DNA from: Hordeum vulgare subsp. vulgare
Taxonomy: Eukaryota; Streptophyta; Magnoliopsida; Poales; Poaceae
Direction of reading: 5' to 3'
Length of the DNA stretch: 64,000 nucleotides
NCBI RefSeq assembly: GCF_904849725.1
Contig: NC_058518.1
Location: 506,651,225-506,715,224 of the forward strand
Position 1 is the stretch's first letter, and the number at the start of each line of letters is the position of its first letter. The notes below the pieces were generated by a model. That model ran no database searches, had not been told where the DNA came from, and worked only from the letters and a program-made list of their open reading frames with translations. A program made the position numbers and the translations under genes. This document shows, in pieces, positions 56,640 to 64,000 of the stretch.

Positions 56640-59020
56640 AGTTACAAAAGTGAACCGCAACAATTTTCAAAAATAATCGACCTGTTTTATGTACAAATTG
56701 ACCAAATGATTCCCTCTTAAAAGCTCTTTGTCCACCTCTCGTCCATTTTTTAAGTGTAAAGCTTGACCAAATGATCTCATATTATGCACAAGGGTGCGTA
56801 TAAGAATGGAAAACAATGTTGCAAAAGAGAGTTTTCATTTTTTTGGATGGAAAATTCATTTTCCATTTTCCAAGTGCTCAAAATGGTTGGGTCCAAAAAA
56901 CTTTGATCCACCTCTCATGAAAAACACAAGTTTTCGTTAAATCAGCTGGAAGCGGGTCAAATTTGAACTGCGGCTGCCTCAACGTTTTCTCTTTATTTTT
57001 TTGGGAGGAAGGGCGCGACGAGCGGAGGATGGGTGGGACGGTGGGTAGGAGTTGGCGGCTGTGATCTGGAAGGGTGGAGGAGGGGTGTTCGATCTGGATG
57101 GGCTAGGGTTCTGTGCGCGGCGAGAGAGAGGAGCTGGGTGGGTGAGAGGGTGAGGGGTGTGGGCCGTTGGATCTGTACGACTTGGACGGTTCAGATCGTT
57201 TTTAATAAGGTGATCTGTGGACTCTATTTTGATTGGTCGAGACATGTGTCATTTAAAATAATCTCCAAGTGCTAAAAACAATGGAGATTTATGAAGAATC
57301 TACCAATAATATTTTACAAAATGCCACCACTAAAATTTTCACTTAAGTTATACCACATTTTATGGATAATAACCAACTTCTATGCATTTTCTTTGAACGA
57401 AAAATTCATTTCCATTTTTCGAGGGCCCAAAATGAGTTGTTTTGTGAAGGACCTACCATATATTTGTTTCAAAATTGTATCAAATAATTTTTCTAAAATA
57501 CTAGGACACCTTTAATTTACAATTGACAAAATGGTTGGGTGTTAAAAGCTTTTATCCACCTCTCGTGAAAAAGACAAATTTTTGGCGAATCAGTTGGAAG
57601 CGGGTCAAATTTGAACTTCAGCTGCATTATAGTTTGATCTTTATTTTTCCCAAAAATCATTTATAGGTACAAAAGTATCTATTTAATCATAGACACATCA
57701 AAATTTTCCAAGATTCAACCACTAGCTAGGAACGATCATACCCGCCGTTTTGACCACATATTGAAATGGCCATGAAAAATTGAAAAAAAAATCAAAAAAA
57801 TATAAAACCTTTGGATTGTGTCATTATATGTGACAAATTTACCAGGAAAAATAATAAACTACTAATACGATAATTATTTTTAAAAAGTGTTCTGAGAAAT
57901 TGGCTATCATGTGTGAAGATTCATGGTTTTCAAGCCAAATGATCAATCTTATGGCCACATTCATTACATAGTTTGTTCAAATGCTCCCATATTATGCACA
58001 AGGGTGTGTATTGGAATGGCAAACAATGTTGCTTAAGGAAGTTTTCATTTTCCTTTTATAAAAAAATCATTTTCCATTTTTCAAGTGTCCAAAATGAGTT
58101 TTTTTGTGAAGGACCTACCATATATTTGTAGCAAAATTTGACCAAATCATTTATCTAACATACTAGGACATATTTAATGTACAATTGACAAAATGGTTGG
58201 GTGTTAAGGGATTTTATCAACCTCTCGTAAAAAAGACAAATTTTCGTTGAATCAGCTGAAAGCAGGTCAAATTTGAACTGCAGTTGCATTATAGTTTACT
58301 CTACATTTTTCCTAAAAACAATTTATAGGTACACAAGTATCTATTTAATCATAGAAACATCAAAAGATTTCCAAGATTCAACCACTAGGTATGAACGGTC
58401 ATACCCGCTGTTTTGACCGCGTTTTGAAATGACCATGAAAAATTCAAAACAAATACAAAAAAATGGAAAACCATTGCATTGTGTCATTATATGTGACAAA
58501 GTTACCAGGAAAATTTATAAACTAGTAATACGACAATTATTTTAAATAAGTGTTCTTAGAAATGGGTTATCATGTGTGAAGATTCATGTCTTTCAAGCCA
58601 AATGATCAATCTTATGGCCACATTCATGACATAGTTTGTTGAAATGATATAATATTATGCACAAGGGTGCATATTGGAATGACAAACAACGTTGATTAAG
58701 GAAGTTTTCATTTTCCTTGTATGAAAAATTCATTTTCCATTTTTCAAGTGACCAAAATGAGTTTTTTTGTGAAGGATCTACCATATATTTGTTTCAAAAT
58801 TGGATCAAATCATTTTTATAAAATACTAGTCCATATTTAATGTACAATTGACAAAATGGTTGGGTGTTAAAAGATTTTATCCCCCTCTCGTGAAAAAGAC
58901 AAATTTATGTCGATTCAGTTGGAAGCGGGTTAAATTTGAACTGCAGCTGCATTATAGTTTGCTCTTTATTTTTCCCAAAAATCATTTATAGGTATATAAG
59001 TATCTATTTAATCAGAAATA
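56640..59020. repeat. Tandem array, period about 663 bp, over three units
   Basis: GTGAAGGACCTACCATATAT occurs at 57444 and 58106, and with one change at 58769 (spacing 662 and 663). Other anchors repeat in step, such as TTATGCACAAGGGTG, GGAAGCGGGTCAAATTTGAA and AATGGTTGGGTGTTAA. The first unit is partial and diverged, and it is interrupted by a GC-rich island at about 57003-57260. Confidence 0.9.
57003..57260. other. GC-rich island inside the 663-bp array
   Basis: GC-rich sequence with GGGTGGGTGAGAGGGTGAGG and GGGCCGTTGGATC-like phrases typical of grass promoters or 5' UTRs, in contrast to the AT-rich array. Open frames on both strands have no domain. Confidence 0.4.
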
Positions 59021-59389
59021 CATGGTGTGGTGCCTTGACATCGAGGTTTGGATGGTGGTCAAGGGCCCCAACTCCAGAGCGCGTGAACTTGCATGCCAGT
59101 CGCATGGTCACCGCCTAACCGTTGCATTGCTACGCGTTCTAGGTGGAATAGTCATGTCTGGTGGGTTGGATAATCCCTCGATAGGTGTTAGCAAGAATAA
59201 TACAATAGAATAATCTCATGAGGAGACTGAACTAAGCACAAACATGAATTAGCAGCAAAGTGTTTGATTAGAGGTGCGGGTAATTCACATAGACAATGGG
59301 CCTAAATTTTGGCTGAGGATGATCATCTACTAAGGAGACTCTCTTGGCAAATTTGTATCTCAAATGGATGAATCTAGGTGGCACTTGCT

Positions 59390-60335
59390 TTGCAAAGTAA
59401 CACATTGTGCAGAAATATGGATGTTGAAGCTAGGATCAAATGAATGAATGGATTGAGCTGAAATTTGGTGTATGATGTTAATTTGGGCATATGAAGGCAC
59501 TGTATAAAAATTATACAATTTGGACATGCCAAAGTGACACTTCCTTCACAATGTGCCAATCTGGACAGAAAATGGTAATTAAAACTGGGCTCACATAGAT
59601 GATTGGATTGAGCTTAAATTTGGAGGAGCATGATAATTTGGACACATTAAGGTACTGTAAAAAATTCATAAAATTTGGATAAACAAAAATTGTACTTCCT
59701 TCACAATGCTCTCTACTGAACAGAATATTGGGAAAAATATTGAGAGAAACTGGCTGAATTAAATGAGCTAAAATTTGGTGCAGTGAGGTTATATGGTCAG
59801 TATCATCCCGTGGTAAATGTTTCATCAACTATAAAGCAATATAAAACATAGTTGCTTCACAAAATGAAAATATTACCAAAAACAAAGATTGGATGATGAG
59901 CTCACATGAATTGTTAGATGTGGCTAAAATTTTATGGAGAGCTACGTTTTGGGCACATAGATGATGTGGAAAAAATTCAACTCATCAGGATATTCCTATC
60001 TAGTACTTCCTTCACAAAGCTGTTAGGTGAACACAAACTTTGGAAATTTGCTGAGAAAGATTTACTAGGCAAATCGTTACGGAAGTTTTCATGACGCAAT
60101 GATTTGGATAGGAAAGAGTGCCCAAACAATATGAGGGTAATCAAAGAAATAGAAATAGCACTTCCTTCACAAAGTGCTATTCTGAACAAAATAGGAAAAT
60201 GAATATTTTTGAATTATTTTGAACTATGGAAGGGAGGGTTTTCACATATTTGAGAAATATATAGTCCAAAGTATTTATGAGAATTTTTCGAGAATTTTCA
60301 GAATGATAGAATAGTACGTTGCTTCACAAACTAGG
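59390..60335. repeat. Tandem array, period about 155 bp, seven degenerate units
   Basis: The anchor TTCCTTCACAAAGTG or its variants places TTCAC at 59545, 59700, 59856, 60011, 60166 and 60323, with a diverged TTGCA at 59390. Spacings are 155, 155, 156, 155, 155 and 157. Each unit also has GAGCTAAAATTTGGTG-like and TTTGGGCACAT-like blocks at fixed offsets. Units are diverged in sequence but not in length. Confidence 0.88.
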
Positions 60336-60389
60336 ATCAGGTGGGATAGAATGGACCCACGAGTGACATGTCAACATAGTTAGAACATG

Positions 60390-60545
60390 TTACGACATTT
60401 TTACAATCGTCGTAAAAGTTATGACGATCTCATCTTATGCGGTTACGACGTTTTAACTCACATCGTCGTAATTTATATGTAGATTTGATCCCCTCAAACG
60501 GTATACGACGATCTCGGATGAAATCGTCATAGATTTATGACGAAT
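60390..60545. repeat. Right subterminal repeat region of the CACTA element
   Basis: ATCGTCGTAA and TACGACGATCTC motifs in both orientations, mirroring 52480-52690. Confidence 0.8.
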
Positions 60546-60868
60546 TCATCAACACATTTTAAAAAACATCACATATGAGCATATATCTTGTAGTGTCCTT
60601 GGAGCCCACCTGGCTTGGCCCAAAAGCCCCCTAGACTTCTTCCGTTCGGGAAAAAATCATTTCAGAGTTTTTCTTCCGTTTGGACTCCGTTCCAAAATCA
60701 GATCTGAAAAGAGTCAAAAACACGGAAAAAACATGAACTGGCACTTGGCACTGAATTAATAAGTTAGTCCCAAAAAGATATAAAAATGTACATAAAACAT
60801 ACAAATAAGGCAAGATAACAGCGTGAAACCATCAAAAATTATAGATATGTTTGAGCCGTATCAAGCAA

Positions 60869-61783
60869 CATTCGGTAACCAACCATATAACTCAAATAGG
60901 CATAAAACAATGTCGAACCTTAAGTGTGCAGACCCTGCGGGTTCGAGAACTATGTAGACATGACCCGAGGGACTCCTCGGTCAATATCCAATAGCGGGAC
61001 CTGGATGCCCATATTGGATCCTACATATTCTACGAAGATCTTATCGTTTGAACCTCAGTGCCAAAGATTCATATAATCCCGTATGTCATTCCCTTTGTCC
61101 TTCGGTATGTTACTTGCCCGAGATTCGATCGTCAGTATTCGCATACCTATTTCAATATCGTTTACCGGCAAGTCTCTTTACTCGTTCTGTAATACAAGAT
61201 CCCGCAACTTACACTAAGTCACATTGCTTGCAAGGCTTGTGTGTGATGTTGTATTACCGAGTGGGCCCCGAGATACCTCTCTATCACACAGAGTGAAAAA
61301 TCCCATTCTTGATCCATACTAACTCAACGGACACCTTCGGAGATACCTGTAGAGCATCTTTATAGCCACCCAGTTACGTTGTGATGTTTGATACACACAA
61401 AGTATTCCTCCGGTGTTAGTGAGTTATATGATCTCATGGTCATAGGAATAAATACTTGACACGCAGAAAACAATAGCAACAAAATGACACGATCAACATG
61501 CTACGTCTATTAGTTTGGCTCTAGTCCATCACATGATTCCCCCAATGATGTGATCCAGTTATCAAGCAACAACACCTTGTATATAGTCAGAAGACCCTGA
61601 CTATCCTTGATCAACTGGCTAGCCAACTAGAGGCTTGCCAGGGACAGTGTTTTGTCTATGTATCCACACATGTATCTAAGTCTTCATTCAACACAATTAT
61701 AGCATGGATAATAAACTATTATCTTGACACAGGAATTATAATAATAACTTATTTATCATTGCCTCTAGGGCATAATTCCAACA
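60869..61783 (-). repeat. 5' LTR of the second BARE/Angela element, right piece
   Basis: Continues 50192-51112 after removal of the Gypsy LTR. Ends with the LTR terminus at 61783, followed by CCTTC. Confidence 0.93.
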
Positions 61784-63337
61784 CCTTCTTCATATTCCGA
61801 GGCTATTATTTCTGGTGATAGTAATAAGTGGATGACTGCTATGCATGATGAGATGGAATCACTTGAAAAGAATGGCACTTGGGATTTGATAAGATTCCTA
61901 GAGAGAAGAAACATATTCGTTGCAAGTGGGTTTTGAAAATAAAGGAAGGTGTTTCTCCTAATGATGAGGCAAGATATAAAGCAAGGTTGGTTGCTAAAGG
62001 TTATAGCCAAATTCCAGGTATTGACTATAACGAAGTCTTTTCTCCTGTTGTGAAGCATAGCTCTATTCGCACTTTACTTAGTATTGTTGCCATGAATGAT
62101 TTTGAGCTTGAACAATTGGATGTTAAAACTGCATTCTTACATGGCGAATTAGAAGAGGATATTTATATGGAACAACCTGAAGGTTTTGTTATTCCTGGAA
62201 AAGAAAAACTTGTCTGTAAGTTAAAGAAATCTCTTTATGGATTGAAGCAATCCCCTCGACAGTGGTACAAGAGATTTGACACCTTTATGCTCTCTCAAAG
62301 TTTCAGACGGTCTAATTATGATAGTTGTGTTTATTCCAAAACTGTCAATGGTTCAGCTATTTATTTGCTCATTTATGTTGATGATATGTTAATTGCTGCT
62401 AAGAGCATGTCAGAGATTGATGAACTAAAGAAGCAATTGAGTAATGAATTTGAGATGAAGGATTTGGGTGCAGCAAAGAAAATACTTTGCATGGAAATAT
62501 CCAGAGATAGACCGTCTGGAAAATTATATCTCAGTCAGAAGGGATATATTGATAAAGTTCTTCGTCGTTTTAATATGCATAATGCCAAGCCAGTAAGTAC
62601 TCCGTTAGCTGCACACTTCAAATTATCATCAGTCTTATGTCCTGAGTCAGATGCAGATATTGAGTACATGTCTAGAGTTCCCTATTCGAGTGTAGTTGAT
62701 TCACTTATGTATGCCATGGTTTGTTCTCGTCCGGATTTATCTTATGCACTGAGTGTTGTTAGTAGATACATGGCTAATCTTGGAAAAGCGCATTGGAAAG
62801 CAGTTCAGTGGATTTTCAGATACCTGCAAGGTACTTCTAATGCTTATTTACAGTTTGGGAACACTCGAGATGGATTTGTTGGTTTTGTTGATTCTGATTT
62901 TGCTGGTGATTTGGATAAGAGAAGATCGCTCACAGGTTTATGTTTTCACCATTGGTGGTTGTGTTGTGAGTTGGAGAGCAACTTTGCAGTCTATTGTGGC
63001 TTGTTCCACTACTGATACCGAGTATATGGCTATTTCCAAGGCATGCAAAGAAGCTATCTGGTTGAGAGGTTTGTACACTCAGCTTTTTGGAGATTCATCT
63101 TGCCCTACCATATTTTCTGACAGTCAAAGTGCTATATATCTTACAAAGAATCCAATGTATCACGAGAGAACAAAACACATTGATGTCAGATTTCACTATG
63201 TTCGAGATGTTGTTGCTAAAGGTGATTTGAAGGTATGCAAGATAAGTACTCATGATAATCCAGCTGATATGATGACAAAGCCAGTTCCTACCAATAAGTT
63301 TGAGCTTTGCGCAGGCTTAGTTGGTATTTCTCACTAG
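61784..63337 (+). pseudogene. Reverse transcriptase and RNase H part of the short-LTR Copia polyprotein
   Basis: Continues 43150 in frame (KWMTAMHDEMESLEKNGTW). One base is lost near 61890, which moves the frame to 61879-63015 with RT: YKARLVAKGYSQIPGIDY, LDVKTAFLHGELEEDIYM, and the intact catalytic YVDD. One extra base near 62937 moves it again, to an RNase H end at 62930-63337 (TTDTEYMAISKACKEAIWL, then KHIDVRFHYVRD) closing at stop 63337. With the breaks in the first half, the element has at least one stop and three frameshifts. Confidence 0.92.
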
Positions 63338-63422
63338 TCCTTTTGGACTTTGACGCACAAGGTGTTTAAGCTGATTTCGATGGAGTTATTCACTTTCTTC
63401 GACTACTGGAAGGAATTTGGCT

Positions 63423-63434
63423 CAAGGTAGAGAT
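63423..63434 (+). other. Polypurine tract of the short-LTR Copia element
   Basis: CAAGGTAGAGAT directly before the 3' LTR; purine-rich, with the AGAT/TGTT junction common in this lineage. Confidence 0.65.
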
Positions 63435-63668
63435 TGTTAAATTGTGATCGAAACTCTACCGTATTGGACTAGACGTAGTACAAACGGTGTGGGCCTTTGC
63501 GTTGGTACCGACGCGTATGAGTACAACTCGTTTACTTGTCCTCCAAGGACTCTCATGTATTGACCCTCATAGTGATTGCGCCTTCGTGCGTCCGTGATTT
63601 TCTCCCGCAAGGGTTTCCACGTAAAAATCTGTGTCTCTCGTGTCTCGTTGATCTCATTTTATCTAACA
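63435..63668 (+). repeat. 3' LTR of the short-LTR Copia element
   Basis: 234 bp, same ends as 36016-36249. Followed by CAGAT. Confidence 0.95.
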
Positions 63669-64000
63669 CAGATCCGTACTTTGGCGATTATTTTATGGAT
63701 CGAAGGCATTATACGGAATCTGCTAGAAACGCTCTTATCATATTATTTTGACCAAACTTCGAGAGCACACACACTTTTGTTGCCTTGTATCCACGATCTT
63801 TTGTTACAAAATACTAGTCCACAGTTGTGAAAGAATAATCGAATTTTGTATTGATTTTTTCTGTTGTGCGTTATCTTACTTTAAAATTTGCCTTGAAATA
63901 ATTTTAAAGATCATCTTCTTTAACTCAAAACTAACTCGAGATTGATTCAAGATTGTTACAAGTTGAACATGAGCCACTTTTTACAGCTCGACCTTGAGCT
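63669..64000. other. Host sequence right of the Copia nest
   Basis: Continues the sequence left of 36016. A short open frame reads DPYFGDYFMDRRHYTESARN at about 63671-63730, without recognised identity. The rest is AT-rich. Confidence 0.3.

Larger units (their letters stand above)
52469..60595. mobile_element. Non-autonomous CACTA transposon carrying host gene fragments
   Basis: 8,127 bp. The left end CACTACAAGGAATATGCTAA and the inverted right end CACTACAAGATATATGCTCA, with a 3-bp TSD TCC (52466-52468, 60596-60598). Both subterminal regions are dense in TCGTCGTAA/TTACGACGA motifs, as expected for CACTA TnpA-type binding sites. No TNPD-like transposase domain is visible in any frame. The interior holds exon pieces of a vacuolar pyrophosphatase and a lipoxygenase (both minus strand), a tandem array of period about 663 bp, and one of period about 155 bp. 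Confidence 0.92.
51113..60863 (-). mobile_element. Gypsy LTR (solo or near-solo) inserted in the BARE/Angela LTR
   Basis: Left part 51113-52468 and right part 60596-60863, total about 1.62 kb without the CACTA insertion. On the minus strand it starts TGATACGGCTCAAACATATC, a common Triticeae Gypsy LTR start. It ends with CTATTTCTGGCGCCGTTGC and about 25 further bases to CATCCATCA. The flanks AACAA (51108-51112) and AGCAA (60864-60868) form a TSD with one change. TGGCGCCGTTGC resembles a Gypsy PBS, so about 40 bp of internal sequence may remain attached to the LTR. Confidence 0.8.
43151..61783 (-). mobile_element. Second BARE/Angela-type Copia element, with an insertion in its 5' LTR
   Basis: LTRs are at 43151-44908 and 50192-61783 (the latter interrupted at 51113-60868). 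The TSD CCTTC is perfect (43146-43150, 61784-61788). Internal structure matches 3972-12884. It belongs to a slightly different LTR subtype, with a variant leader such as GATGTTCATCTAC. By eye the first 330 LTR bases differ at about twelve sites plus indels. The coding region carries many more stops than the first copy. Confidence 0.95.
36016..63668 (+). mobile_element. Old short-LTR Copia retrotransposon, host of all nested elements to 63668
   Basis: Two 234-bp LTRs (36016-36249, 63435-63668) start TGTTAAATTGTGATC and end TAACA. The flanks are CAGAC and CAGAT, a TSD with one change. By eye the LTRs differ at about 19 of 234 sites, so the element is much older than the BARE/Angela copies. A PBS and gag-pol lie in Copia order. 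The gag-pol is split at 43150/61784 by the BARE/Angela element, and the leader holds a Stowaway and a Tourist element. The short LTRs and the motifs resemble the TNT1/Tork group, but the family is not named here. Confidence 0.93.

Noticed and set aside
59390..60335. CRISPR-like regular spacing
   Set aside because: The period is 155 bp with diverged full-length units, not short identical repeats with unique spacers, and the DNA is plant nuclear.
1..64000. tRNA, rRNA or other structured RNA genes
   Set aside because: None was recognised by eye. tRNA-like matches are limited to retrotransposon primer binding sites. A tRNAscan-SE or Infernal run would settle this.

Overview
The window looks like nuclear DNA of a Triticeae grass (wheat, Aegilops, barley or a close relative). 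Three copies of the BARE/Angela/WIS Copia LTR are present, together with Triticeae-type Gypsy LTRs, Stowaway and Tourist MITEs, and very GC-rich single-exon grass coding sequence. No prokaryotic features are visible. About four fifths of the window is transposable element.

Left block (1-14511). A BARE/Angela LTR is cut by the window edge (1-1324). A long Gypsy/LARD-like LTR region (1325-3971 plus 12885-12989) is split by a full-length BARE/Angela element on the minus strand (3972-12884, TSD TGTAC on both sides, polyprotein broken by one stop). A solo Gypsy LTR (13054-14511) follows. It interrupts a gene-derived stretch that ends in a cytochrome P450 exon fragment.

Central block (14512-36015) is the gene-bearing part. 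It starts with AT-rich DNA holding MITEs, degenerate repeats and a LINE-like 3' end. A TIR element carrying an RNase H-like relic (19081-20464) abuts a PRP28/RH21-type DEAD-box helicase (20740-22641). The helicase core is intact, but its N- and C-terminal homology lies in other frames. A decayed PIF/Harbinger element follows, with a transposase 3' exon and a Myb/SANT-like partner gene, then a truncated Gypsy element. Last comes an apparently intact two-exon GT37 fucosyltransferase gene on the minus strand (exon 2 30876-32365, exon 1 34214-34448; 574 aa).

Right block (36016-63668) is one nest. An old short-LTR Copia element on the plus strand (234-bp LTRs) contains, near its left end, a Stowaway MITE and a Tourist element that itself holds a MITE and a hAT element with a perfect 8-bp TSD. 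In its pol region it is split by a second BARE/Angela element (43151-61783, TSD CCTTC). The right LTR of that element is split by a Gypsy LTR (51113-60863), which is split in turn by a CACTA transposon (52469-60595, TSD TCC). The CACTA element shows no transposase but carries exon fragments of two host genes, vacuolar H+-pyrophosphatase and lipoxygenase, and two tandem arrays with periods of about 663 bp and about 155 bp.

The most notable content is this gene-capturing CACTA element with its regular 155-bp array. Next are the helicase copy with matching breaks at both ends and the five-level insertion history, which can be read base by base from target-site duplications. All identities come from reading the sequence; no database search was run.
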